Below are positions 50,366 to 59,131 of a stretch of DNA of 64,000 nucleotides, piece after piece. This DNA is from Paenibacillus tengchongensis (GTDB lineage: Bacteria; Bacillota; Bacilli; Paenibacillales; Paenibacillaceae): assembly GCF_008973665.1 (NCBI RefSeq), contig NZ_WACP01000016.1:1-64000 (forward strand), read 5' to 3'. The first letter of the stretch is position 1; each line of letters opens with the position of its first letter. Made by a program: the position numbers and the translations under genes. The notes beneath the pieces were generated by a model, which saw only the letters and a list, made by a program, of their open reading frames with translations, was not told the DNA's origin and made no database searches.

Positions 50366-52444
50366 GTGAAATGGTTCGATCATCCGGGGTCTCAGCCGGA
50401 CCAGGCGGCGGGCCGCGGCTCGCTTGCGCTGCGCGTCAATTTGTTTTTCTTCGGCACCTTTACGATTTTCTGCGTCATCATTGTCCGTCTGGCTGTTATT
50501 CAATTTGTCGAAGGACCGACTTTATCGGAAGAAGAGGTCAGCAGGGAGACTAAGACGGTGCCTTTGTCGGCGAGCCGCGGCGTCATCTATGCCGCCGCCG
50601 GGGAGAGGCTGGCTTATTCTACACCGGTTCAATCGCTTTATATTACGCTGACTTCAGAATATACCGCCAAGGCGAAGAATAAAGAAACGAATCAATATGA
50701 ATTCACCGCCGCAGCGGTGGCCAATACGCAATCGCTGGCCGGCCGTCTGGCCGAAGTGTTCGGAAAGTACGGGGACCCTGCAGGTGTACAGATGACATCT
50801 GCGGATGTTATTGATGCGCTTGATCTGAATTTCCGCACCTCGCTCGGCTATGTCCCGCGCCGGATCAAAGCCGGCCTCTCCAACAAAGAGGTCGCCTACT
50901 TCATGGAGCACAAGGAGCAATATCCGGGCTTGACCATCGTTGAGGAATCCACAAGGCATTACGACAAGGATACGGTGGCCGTGCAGACTGTCGGGTACGT
51001 CAAGCTCTTCAAATCGACCGAAGAGCTGGCGATGTATCAGAATATCCGCAGTGCGATGAAGAAGCAGGACGCCGATCCCGGCCTGGTCTATAAAGAGGAT
51101 GAATTTGTCGGCTTCGACGGGCTGGAGCGGCAGTACCAGCGGGAGCTGCGCGGCAAGAACGGCTATCAGACCGTTTCGGTCACCCCGCAGAATATGGCGG
51201 AGGAGGTACTGGAATCCGTACCTCCCGTTAAGGGCAACGATATCTGGCTGACCATCAACAAGAGTATTCAGTTGAAGACCGAGCAGGCCATTCTGGACCA
51301 GATCGATTGGCTGCATACGCATCCGGTGCAGGGAAAGACCCATCCCGATGCACTCACGGGTTATGCCGTAGCGATGGAAGTCGATACAGGAAACATCGTC
51401 GCCATGGCGAGCATGCCGGATTACGACACGAATATATGGTCGTCCGGCACACTGGACCCCAAAGTATGGAATAAAATTATGAATAATTATTTGAATGGCA
51501 CCATTACGGATACGACCTCGGGAAGATCGGGGAACGGTCTGGGCTCGATCATATATATGGGCTCCACCATTAAGCCGCTAAGCGTACTGATCGGGCTGAA
51601 GGAGGGCTTCTTCGGGACGACGTACACCTATCCGGATAAAGGGATTGCTTATTTCGGCAGGGACAACAACTCTTCCGTGCGCAATGCCAGCGGTCACGGG
51701 ACAGGTCCCCTGAGCCCGGCGAAAGCCATTCAGGAATCCTCCAATACGTTCATGGTCGATATGGTCGGCAATCCGATGTTCCGGAAGTACGGCGATGCGG
51801 GCGTGGAAATCTGGGATCAATATATGAAAGCCTTCGGCCTCGGCATCACCACCGGAAGCGGGCTGCCCGGGGAGAAGAGCGGAATCCGCGATCATCTTAA
51901 GATTGAGGAGGCAGGAAGCTCCCAGGCGGCGCTGGTCCATGCTTCCTTCGGCCAGAAAGGCGGATACACGGCGCTGCAATTGGCCCAGTATACAGCGACG
52001 CTGGCCAACGAGGGCGAACGCATCAAGCCGCAGCTGGTCAGCAGAATTACGGACAGCAAAGGCAAGACAGTGCAGGCGTTCGGCCGTGAAGTACTGGACC
52101 GGATCGAATTTGCCTCCGCCTATTGGAAAGTAATCAAACAGGGGATGAACACAAAGGTCAGCGCCTTTGAGGACTTCCCTTACGATTTCGCGCGCAAGAC
52201 CGGCACCTCGGAAATGATCGCGGGCAAAGCTGTACGGGACAACGGAGTGTTCATTGCCTATGCGCCCCGCGAGGAGCCTAAGCTGGCTGTAGCGGTCATC
52301 ATCCCCGAGGGCGGCTTCGGTTCGAACAGTGCCGCTCCGGTCGCACGTAAGATCTTCGACGCCTATGACTGGGAATACGGTCTGGACGGCATCCCGAAGA
52401 AGAATCTGCCGGCATCTCCGGATACAGCCGAAACGGAACAATAA
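50366..52444 (+). CDS. Class B penicillin-binding protein (PBP2-type), copy 1
   Basis: Membrane-anchored D,D-transpeptidase of about 692 residues that crosslinks peptidoglycan. A single N-terminal membrane segment (FFFGTFTIFCVIIVRLAVIQ), a PBP dimerisation domain, and a transpeptidase domain with the SxxK active-site motif (MGSTIKPLSVLIG), SxN (ESSNTF) and KTG (ARKTGTSE). GTG50366 is preferred (GGAG 10 nt upstream) over TTG50360. It is a tandem paralog of the next gene, with 24 nt between them. Confidence 0.93.
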   Translation: MKWFDHPGSQPDQAAGRGSLALRVNLFFFGTFTIFCVIIVRLAVIQFVEGPTLSEEEVSRETKTVPLSASRGVIYAAAGERLAYSTPVQSLYITLTSEYTAKAKNKETNQYEFTAAAVANTQSLAGRLAEVFGKYGDPAGVQMTSADVIDALDLNFRTSLGYVPRRIKAGLSNKEVAYFMEHKEQYPGLTIVEESTRHYDKDTVAVQTVGYVKLFKSTEELAMYQNIRSAMKKQDADPGLVYKEDEFVGFDGLERQYQRELRGKNGYQTVSVTPQNMAEEVLESVPPVKGNDIWLTINKSIQLKTEQAILDQIDWLHTHPVQGKTHPDALTGYAVAMEVDTGNIVAMASMPDYDTNIWSSGTLDPKVWNKIMNNYLNGTITDTTSGRSGNGLGSIIYMGSTIKPLSVLIGLKEGFFGTTYTYPDKGIAYFGRDNNSSVRNASGHGTGPLSPAKAIQESSNTFMVDMVGNPMFRKYGDAGVEIWDQYMKAFGLGITTGSGLPGEKSGIRDHLKIEEAGSSQAALVHASFGQKGGYTALQLAQYTATLANEGERIKPQLVSRITDSKGKTVQAFGREVLDRIEFASAYWKVIKQGMNTKVSAFEDFPYDFARKTGTSEMIAGKAVRDNGVFIAYAPREEPKLAVAVIIPEGGFGSNSAAPVARKIFDAYDWEYGLDGIPKKNLPASPDTAETEQ

Positions 52445-52468
52445 CAACTAAGACAAGGAGTGAAAGCA

Positions 52469-54604
52469 GTGAGTCTTTTCCGCAAGCAGGCCGCACCCAC
52501 AGAGGAGAACAGCACCAAGAGCACTTTAGGCCTGCGGATCAACGTGTTCTTTTTCGGCACGTTTCTGATCTTCTGTGTCATTATCATCCGTCTTGCCGTC
52601 TTACAGTTTGTCGAAGGCCCTACGCTTACGGAAGTGGAGACGAGCCGTGACACCAAGAACGTGCCGCTCGCGGCGGTCCGCGGAGAAATCAAGGCGGCCG
52701 GCGGAGAACCGATTGCCTATTCGACCCCGGTACAGTCTTTGTACATTACATTGACTACGCAATACACCTCCAAAGTTACCGATAAAGCAACGGGCAAGAC
52801 GACGCTGTCTCCCGAAGCCGAGGCCAATGCCAATGAGCTGGCGTCCCGGCTGGTGGCTGAATTCAATCAATACGGCGACCCGAACGGGGTGAAGCTGACC
52901 GAAGAGGATGTCATTGATTCGATGGACCTGTATTTCAAGAAATATTCCGGTTTCATGGCCCGGCGGATCAAAGCGGATCTGACCGAAGCGGAAGTGGCGT
53001 ATTTCATGGAGCACAAGGCGGAGTATCCGGGGATTGAGATTGTGGAAGAGAGCATCCGTCATTATGACAAAGACACGGTGGCGGTGCAGACGGTAGGTTA
53101 TATCAAGCCGTTCAAGTCCTCGGGTACACTCAATATTTACAAGAATATTGCGAACGCCATGAAGAAGATTGATGCCGATCCGGGGCTGAATTACAAAGAC
53201 GACGAGTTCGTCGGCTATGACGGCCTGGAGCTGCAATATCAGCGTGAGCTGCGCGGCAAGAACGGGTATCAGGTGATCTCGGTCAATCCGCAGAATATGG
53301 CTGAGCAGGTAGAGGAAGTTGTGCCTCCGGTCAAAGGCAACGATGTCTGGATGACGATCAACAAGGATATTCAGATGAAGACCGAGCAGGCGATTCTCGA
53401 CCAGATTGATTGGCTGCATACCCATCCGGTGCAGGGCAAAACACATCCCGACGCATTGACCGGCTACGCGGTCGCGATGGAAGTGGACACCGGAAATGTG
53501 GTGGCGATGGCCAGCATGCCGGACTACGATACCAATGTGTGGACTGCAGAGAAGATGGATACTGAAGTCTGGAACAAAATTATGGGTAATTATCAGAACG
53601 GTACAATTACACCGTATTCCTCCGGGATGTCCGGCAACGGGTTCGGTTCAACGGTTCTGCTCGGTTCAACCATCAAGCCGCTCAGTGTGCTGATCGGGCT
53701 TAACGAAGGCTTTTTCAGCACGACGAGCACTTATCAGGACAGAGGGATTGCCTATTTCGGTAAAAATGACGCCTCTTCCGTGCGGAATTCCTCCGGGCAC
53801 GTCTACGGTTTAATGGACCCTTCGCGGGCGATTGAGAAGTCGTCCAACGCGTTCATGGTGGATATGGTCGGCAAGAAGCTGTACGAAGAGTACCAGAGCA
53901 AGGGCATTGAAATCTGGGATCAGTACATGAAGGAATTCGGGCTCGGCGTATCTACCAAAAGCGGTCTGCCCAACGAATATCTGGGACAGATCAACTATAC
54001 GAATACGAAGGCCGCAGGCAGCGCCCAGGCGGCGCTGGTCTACGCCTCCTTCGGCCAGCAGGGCAGCTACACCGTGCTGCAGCTGGCCCAGTACGCTACA
54101 ACGCTGGCGAATGAAGGCATTCGCATCAAGCCGCAGCTCGTCAGCAAGATTACGGACCCGGAAGGCAACGTCGTCAAGGAATTTAACCGCGAGGTGCTCG
54201 ATGCGGCCACCTCCTTCGACGAGTCTTACTGGAAGGAGATCAAGAAGGGCATGAACAGTGACGTTACGGCCTTCTCTGATTTTGAGTATGATTTTGCCCG
54301 TAAGACCGGTACCTCCCAGCAGGAGTATTATGTGAAGGGGCGTAAGGAACTGGCCGACAACGGGGTCTTTATCGCCTTCGCTCCGCGGGAGAATCCGAAG
54401 CTGGCCGTTGCCGTAGTAATCCCCGAAGGGGGCTTCGGCTCGAACAGTGCCGCACCGGTGGCGCGTAAAATTTTTGACGCTTACGATTGGGAATACGGTC
54501 TGGACGGGGTACCGAAGAAGAGCCTGGAGAACAACGCAGACGGTGCTGAGAACGGTACAGCCGGACAGGCGGAGAATGCGGACGCTGCAAACAACGGTAA
54601 CTGA
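52469..54604 (+). CDS. Class B penicillin-binding protein (PBP2-type), copy 2
   Basis: 711-residue paralog of the preceding PBP, very similar over its whole length including the N-terminal anchor (FFFGTFLIFCVIIIRLAVLQ) and all active-site motifs: STIK (LGSTIKPLSVLIG), SSN (KSSNAF) and KTG (ARKTGTSQ). It differs by a short insertion after KTG (EYYVKGRKELADN) and an Asn/Ala-rich C-terminal tail. GTG52469 has AAGGAG at 8-nt spacing. The pair probably arose by tandem duplication; separate roles, for example in vegetative elongation and sporulation, are possible. Confidence 0.93.
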   Translation: MSLFRKQAAPTEENSTKSTLGLRINVFFFGTFLIFCVIIIRLAVLQFVEGPTLTEVETSRDTKNVPLAAVRGEIKAAGGEPIAYSTPVQSLYITLTTQYTSKVTDKATGKTTLSPEAEANANELASRLVAEFNQYGDPNGVKLTEEDVIDSMDLYFKKYSGFMARRIKADLTEAEVAYFMEHKAEYPGIEIVEESIRHYDKDTVAVQTVGYIKPFKSSGTLNIYKNIANAMKKIDADPGLNYKDDEFVGYDGLELQYQRELRGKNGYQVISVNPQNMAEQVEEVVPPVKGNDVWMTINKDIQMKTEQAILDQIDWLHTHPVQGKTHPDALTGYAVAMEVDTGNVVAMASMPDYDTNVWTAEKMDTEVWNKIMGNYQNGTITPYSSGMSGNGFGSTVLLGSTIKPLSVLIGLNEGFFSTTSTYQDRGIAYFGKNDASSVRNSSGHVYGLMDPSRAIEKSSNAFMVDMVGKKLYEEYQSKGIEIWDQYMKEFGLGVSTKSGLPNEYLGQINYTNTKAAGSAQAALVYASFGQQGSYTVLQLAQYATTLANEGIRIKPQLVSKITDPEGNVVKEFNREVLDAATSFDESYWKEIKKGMNSDVTAFSDFEYDFARKTGTSQQEYYVKGRKELADNGVFIAFAPRENPKLAVAVVIPEGGFGSNSAAPVARKIFDAYDWEYGLDGVPKKSLENNADGAENGTAGQAENADAANNGN

Positions 54605-54648
54605 TCTTGGGATTTTTAGATAGAACACATAGAATGGAGGGATGGCAG

Positions 54649-55428
54649 ATGACTGCCAAATACCGCCTGCTTGCCCTGGATATGGATGGGACCCTGCTGA
54701 ATGATGAACAGATCATTACTCCGCTTACGGTGGAGTGGATCAAGAAAGCGGTCGATGCAGGCGTGCATGTCTGCCTGTCGACCGGCCGCGCTTCGCGCAG
54801 CGCCATGCCCTATGCCGAACAACTGGGGCTGAAGACACCGATGATTATGGTCAACGGCAGTGAGGTATGGCGCGCGCCTTATGAGCTGTACCGTCGTTCG
54901 CTGATGGATCCGGCGCTGGTTCAACAGATGTACAACCTGGCTCAGGAATTTGGCGTATGGTACTGGGCCTATTCGGTGGACGAAGTGTATAACAAGCGCA
55001 ACTGGGACGGCAATATTGAGGGACGGGAATGGCTGAAATTCGGCTATTCCACCGAGGACCATGAGATCCGCCACCAATTGCTGCTGCGGCTGCAGGACAT
55101 GGGCGGACTGGAGATTACGAACTCCTCGCCGCAGAATCTGGAGATCAATCCGCTGGGCGTCAACAAGGCATCCGGCATCCGCGAGGTATGCAAGCTGCTT
55201 GGGGTAGAGATGTCGCAGGTCGTTGCAGTGGGCGACAGCCTGAACGATCTGTCGGCCATCCAGCAGGCCGGCCTCGGCGTGGCGATGGGCAATGCCCAGG
55301 AGACCGTCAAGCAGGAAGCCGATGTCGTGACCGCCTCGAACAATGAAGACGGCATCGCCGAGGTGATCCGGAAGTATATTCTGACCGGAAATGAAGCGGA
55401 AACGGATGCCTTGCGTATAACGGAATAA
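54649..55428 (+). CDS. Cof-type HAD-IIB phosphatase
   Basis: 259-residue haloacid dehalogenase-superfamily phosphatase. The nucleophile motif is LALDMDGTLLNDEQ, the conserved Thr is in CLSTGRASR, the Lys is in GVNKASGIREVCKLLG, and the acidic motif is AVGDSLNDLSAIQQA. The cap domain between is of the Cof/YkrA type, so the substrate is probably a phosphosugar or flavin/nucleotide phosphate. ATG54649 follows GGAGGG; the longer frame starts just behind the upstream PBP stop. Confidence 0.92.
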   Translation: MTAKYRLLALDMDGTLLNDEQIITPLTVEWIKKAVDAGVHVCLSTGRASRSAMPYAEQLGLKTPMIMVNGSEVWRAPYELYRRSLMDPALVQQMYNLAQEFGVWYWAYSVDEVYNKRNWDGNIEGREWLKFGYSTEDHEIRHQLLLRLQDMGGLEITNSSPQNLEINPLGVNKASGIREVCKLLGVEMSQVVAVGDSLNDLSAIQQAGLGVAMGNAQETVKQEADVVTASNNEDGIAEVIRKYILTGNEAETDALRITE

Positions 55429-55461
55429 AGTTACCCTGACAAAAAAGTTGGAGGGAATCAA

Positions 55462-55947
55462 ATGACGATTCTGGGCTGGTTTCTGATTATTCTGTTATTT
55501 GTGGTTGGCCTGGCCGGTGCGGTATATCCGATTCTGCCGGGTGCACTGGCGATTTATCTGGCCTTTTTCGTGTACGGCTGGTTCTTCTCGTTCAGCTCTT
55601 TCGGGTTCGTATTCTGGACTGTTCAGACGCTGATTGTGATCGTCCTCTTCGTGGCGGATTATGTGGTGGGGGCGTGGGGAGTCAAGAAATTCGGCGGTTC
55701 ACGCCATTCGGTGATCGGCAGCACAATCGGCCTGATCATCGGACCGTTTCTGATTCCGGCCTTTGGTCTGATTATTGGTCCGTTTATCGGTGCCTTTGTT
55801 GGAGAAATGATTGCCGGCTCCCGGCCGGGTAAAGCCGTCAAGGTCAGCTTTGGCTCGCTCCTGGGCCTGTTCAGCAGCACGGTGGTCAAGATTGTGCTGC
55901 AGGTTGCAATGGTCATCCTCTTCTTCATCTGGATCGGCCTATATTAA
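55462..55947 (+). CDS. DUF456 membrane protein
   Basis: 161-residue integral membrane protein with about five hydrophobic segments. The DUF456 pattern appears as GLAGAVYPILPGALAIYLAF, FVADYVVGAWGVKKFGGS and IIGPFIGAFVGEMIAGSRPG. Gly-rich glycine-zipper-like helices in the middle. Function unknown. RBS TTGGAGGG precedes the ATG; 33 bp after the HAD gene. Confidence 0.88.
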   Translation: MTILGWFLIILLFVVGLAGAVYPILPGALAIYLAFFVYGWFFSFSSFGFVFWTVQTLIVIVLFVADYVVGAWGVKKFGGSRHSVIGSTIGLIIGPFLIPAFGLIIGPFIGAFVGEMIAGSRPGKAVKVSFGSLLGLFSSTVVKIVLQVAMVILFFIWIGLY

Positions 55948-55973
55948 ATAAATCGTGAAGAAGGCGAACTGGT

Positions 55974-57599
55974 TTGTCCAAGAAAGAATCTTTTGTTAAA
56001 GGTACACTGATTCTGGCCGCGGCGGCGCTCGTCGCCCGCGTGCTGGGGTTGGCCCAGAAGGTGCCGCTGGAGCATCTGTTCAATGATGTCGGCAATGCCT
56101 CATTTAATATTTCTAACACGGTATATCTGATGCTGCTGCCGCTGGCTACGGCAGGTATCCCCAGTACGCTCAGCAAAATGGTGTCGGAACGTTATGCGTT
56201 GAACCGGCCCCATGAAGCGCAGCAGGTGTACCGGGCGGCATTGATTTTCTCCGCCATCGTAGGCGTGCTGATGAGCGCCATTCTATACATAGCGGCGCCT
56301 TATTATGCCGAGTCTACCAAGGTGCCGGAGAGTGCGCTGGCCATCCGCGCCATTGCCCCGGCGCTGCTGCTCTTTCCGACCATTGCCATTATGCGCGGCT
56401 ATTTCCAGGGCCGCAACAATATGATGGCCGGAGGGATCTCGCAGATTATTGAACAGATCGCCCGCGTCTCGACGGGGATTCTGCTGGCGTATATCCTGCT
56501 GCGCCAAGGACACGATAACACCTGGATGGCCGCAGGCGCTTCTTTCGGCAGCGTGTTTGGCAGCATCGGCGCATTCGCCGTTATGCTTTACTATACGCTG
56601 AAGCTGCGCCGTTCCGAAGAGCAGCAGACACTTTACGACCGGAACCAGGCGAAGCTTCCGCTGCTGGGCATTTATAAAGATATTTTTACGTTATCCATTC
56701 CGATTGTTCTCTCCTCTGTAACCGTTCCGGTAGTCAATTTTATTGACAATTCACTGATTGTACCGCTCCTCGACGGGCAGATCGGCCTGGCCGAGGCGAC
56801 GCGCCAGCTGGGGATTTTTGGGATACGGGCGCAGAGCGTGGCAGGAATCCCGCCGGTGCTCTCCATCGCGCTCAGCACGTCGCTGATCCCGATCATCTCT
56901 GCGGCTTTTGCCCGCAAGGACGAGCAGCATCTGCAGCGGCAGGTTACGCTGGCGCTGCGCATCTCGATTCTGACCGGTACGCCGATTGTGCTTGCTTTGG
57001 TAGTGGCCGCAAACTCGGTGAACGGCCTGCTCTTCAGCGATCTGGGCGGCAGCGGCATCATCGCTATGCTGACGCTGGGGACCATCTTCCAGATCACGAT
57101 GATGACCACCAACTCGATTCTGCTCGGCATGGGCAAATCGCGGATTTCCATGTATTATGTGTTCGCGGGAATCCTGGTCAAGCTGGCGGGCAGCTTCCTG
57201 CTTAGCCGCGTGTTCGGTATTTACGGGATTATCGGGGCAACGGCGCTCTGCTTCCTCGTCATTACCTATCTCAATTTGCGGATGCTGAAGACCATCGTGC
57301 CGTTTGATATCATGGGCAAGCGCTGGGGCGGCTTTGTCGTAGCGGTGCTGGCCGCTGGCGGCATCGGTTACGGCCTGAACGAGGCGGGAACCCTGCTCAC
57401 GCACATGATGCCGGACAGATTGGCCTTTCTGATCACCTGTCTCATCGTGGGCGGTGCTGTAGTGGTGATTTATCTGGTACTGCTGGTCGTTCTTGGCGTA
57501 TTCAGCCGCCAGGAAATCGCCGGTTATCCGCGTGCGCTGCAGAAGCTGCTGAACCCGCTGATGAGACTGCAGCCCGCACGCGTCCGTACGGGAGAATAA
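55974..57599 (+). CDS. MOP-superfamily flippase (MurJ/SpoVB-type, YtgP-like)
   Basis: 541-residue polytopic protein with about fourteen membrane segments of the MATE/MOP fold. The N-terminus (KESFVKGTLILAAAALVARV) and the RGYFQGRNNMMAGGISQIIE region resemble B. subtilis YtgP/MurJ, the lipid II flippase, and SpoVB. The start is TTG55974; the RBS GAAGAAGG is modest. With two PBPs in the same run, a role in exporting peptidoglycan precursors is plausible. SpoVB versus MurJ function cannot be decided from sequence alone. Confidence 0.85.
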   Translation: MSKKESFVKGTLILAAAALVARVLGLAQKVPLEHLFNDVGNASFNISNTVYLMLLPLATAGIPSTLSKMVSERYALNRPHEAQQVYRAALIFSAIVGVLMSAILYIAAPYYAESTKVPESALAIRAIAPALLLFPTIAIMRGYFQGRNNMMAGGISQIIEQIARVSTGILLAYILLRQGHDNTWMAAGASFGSVFGSIGAFAVMLYYTLKLRRSEEQQTLYDRNQAKLPLLGIYKDIFTLSIPIVLSSVTVPVVNFIDNSLIVPLLDGQIGLAEATRQLGIFGIRAQSVAGIPPVLSIALSTSLIPIISAAFARKDEQHLQRQVTLALRISILTGTPIVLALVVAANSVNGLLFSDLGGSGIIAMLTLGTIFQITMMTTNSILLGMGKSRISMYYVFAGILVKLAGSFLLSRVFGIYGIIGATALCFLVITYLNLRMLKTIVPFDIMGKRWGGFVVAVLAAGGIGYGLNEAGTLLTHMMPDRLAFLITCLIVGGAVVVIYLVLLVVLGVFSRQEIAGYPRALQKLLNPLMRLQPARVRTGE

Positions 57600-57639
57600 G
57601 GCTTCATACTCTATATATCAGGAAAGGAATGACCATCTC

Positions 57640-57984
57640 ATGAATAAAATCGCTTCCCCCGCTGAGTTCGCTGCGGCAATCGAGTCCTCCCGCCTGACCG
57701 TGGCTGTCTTCAAAGCCGACTGGTGCGGGGACTGCAAATTTATCGATCCCTTCATGCCGGAAGTGGAAAGCAGCTATGCAGACCGGCTTACCCTGATCGA
57801 GGTCGACGTGGAGCAAGTAGGCGATGTGAGCCAGGAGCAGAACATCCTCGGCATTCCCAGCTTCGTGGCTTATGCGGATGGCCGGGAGCTGGTCCGCTTT
57901 GTCAACAAGCTGCGTAAATCGCGTGAAGAAATCGAGAATTTCCTCGACAGGGCGCTGGAGGTTTACGGAGCTCTGCAGAAGTAG
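57640..57984 (+). CDS. Thioredoxin-family protein (WCGDC motif)
   Basis: 114-residue cytoplasmic thioredoxin-fold protein. Active site ADWCGDCKFIDPFMP instead of the classic WCGPC, and cis-Pro in LGIPSFVAYADGRE. It resembles B. subtilis YtpP-type thioredoxin-like proteins, whose partner is unknown. RBS AAAGGAATG. It lies 40 bp after the flippase gene and 49 bp before the HEPN gene. Confidence 0.9.
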   Translation: MNKIASPAEFAAAIESSRLTVAVFKADWCGDCKFIDPFMPEVESSYADRLTLIEVDVEQVGDVSQEQNILGIPSFVAYADGRELVRFVNKLRKSREEIENFLDRALEVYGALQK

Positions 57985-58033
57985 CCGCTGAGGATTTCAC
58001 CGTTTTGGACCCATGAATGGAGGAGGAGCAGGC

Positions 58034-58777
58034 ATGCTGCGGATACTACTGGGGGAGGATCCCCGCGTCAACAGCGGCGTGCTGGCCGAGGCCATGGATC
58101 ACATGGCCAGGGCTGCATCCATGCTGCGCAAGGAAATGAATGCCCATGAGGATCAGAGCCATGATTTCCGCAAGCTGGAGATTTGGACGAGGGGGCTGAT
58201 TAGCTCGCTTGACGAGCTGGAGCAAAGCCTGTTTGCGGCCAGACATTTCCGGCGGTCGGTGAAGGCCGGTGCCGTCGATGATATGTCCGTAGAGGAGCAG
58301 GGCGAGTATGCGCGTTATGTTTATTTTTATAAAAATGGCTTTATCCGTGTCTTCTCGCTGCTCGACAAGCTGGGGACGGTGCTGAACACGATGTATGGAC
58401 TGAACACGTCCCAGACCAAAGCCCACTTCTCCTACTTTACGGTGCTTCGCCAGTTCCGTCTGCTGGACGAGCATCTGCCCCTGGCTGATGAGCTGGACCG
58501 TATTAAGGATGCTTACCGCGACCCGCTGCAGAATCTGCGTAAACGCCGCAATAGCGAAATTCATTATATGAATGCGGAAATGCAGGACGATCTGTGGCAG
58601 CGGCACCAAGGACTGCATGACAAAATCCAACTGGAAGACCTCGACGCTCACCTGGAAGATCTGCAGCAGGGACTCGACATGGTATGCAAATCATTGCTGG
58701 CATCTTACCGGTACAGCCTGAAGCATTGGCCGGCCTCCGCGGCGGACCGCAGCAAGGCCAAAACAAACAAACACTAA
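58034..58777 (+). CDS. Cthe_2314-type HEPN-domain protein
   Basis: 247-residue mostly helical protein. The central part (YVYFYKNGFIRVFSLLDKLG, TMYGLNTSQTKAHFSYFTVL) and the C-terminal RKRRNSEIHYMNAEMQDD resemble the Cthe_2314-type HEPN family. The Rx4-6H pattern, here RNSEIH, is the HEPN ribonuclease-like motif, though many members are non-catalytic. ATG58034 follows GGAGGAGGAG. No MNT nucleotidyltransferase partner is present, so a classic HEPN-MNT toxin pair is unlikely. Confidence 0.75.
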   Translation: MLRILLGEDPRVNSGVLAEAMDHMARAASMLRKEMNAHEDQSHDFRKLEIWTRGLISSLDELEQSLFAARHFRRSVKAGAVDDMSVEEQGEYARYVYFYKNGFIRVFSLLDKLGTVLNTMYGLNTSQTKAHFSYFTVLRQFRLLDEHLPLADELDRIKDAYRDPLQNLRKRRNSEIHYMNAEMQDDLWQRHQGLHDKIQLEDLDAHLEDLQQGLDMVCKSLLASYRYSLKHWPASAADRSKAKTNKH

Positions 58778-58803
58778 AGCTTTGCCGCAGTAAAAACTTC
58801 CCT

Positions 58804-58832
58804 TTGACAAAGACCGGGAAACTATCTATACT
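58804..58832 (+). promoter_or_regulatory. metNPQ promoter
   Basis: TTGACA (58804-58809), 17 bp and TATACT (58827-58832), a strong sigma-A promoter placed about 45 bp before the S-box. Confidence 0.9.
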
Positions 58833-58878
58833 TAGGCTTGCATTACTTCCATGCGGCGGTAATTAATTTCATATTTAT

Positions 58879-59085
58879 TCTTATCGAGAGCGGCGGAGGG
58901 ACAGGCCCGATGAAGCCCGGCAACCGATTTGGATACAAGCTGATGCCAGCCTGTACCTGAATGTCATGGTGCTAATTCCTACAATGCCGCATAGGTGATG
59001 CGGTCGTTGGCAGATGAGACGGCAATGTTAATATACGCACAGAGCCTCTTGCGATCTGCAATGATCGCGGGAGGCTTTTATTGTT
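58879..59085 (+). ncRNA. SAM-I (S-box) riboswitch and terminator
   Basis: Canonical S-box features: TCTTATCGAGAGCGGCGGAG at the start, then GGCCCGATGAAGCCCGGCAA and GGTGCTAATTCC, then the closing region CAGATGAGACG. A terminator follows (AGCCTCTTGCGATC paired with GATCGCGGGAGGCT, 59043-59076, then TTTTATT). High SAM should terminate transcription of the methionine importer. Confidence 0.97.
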
Positions 59086-59131
59086 CCAGCTTGTTCATTA
59101 GAAGTATGGTGTAAGGGGAGGGACAACCGGG

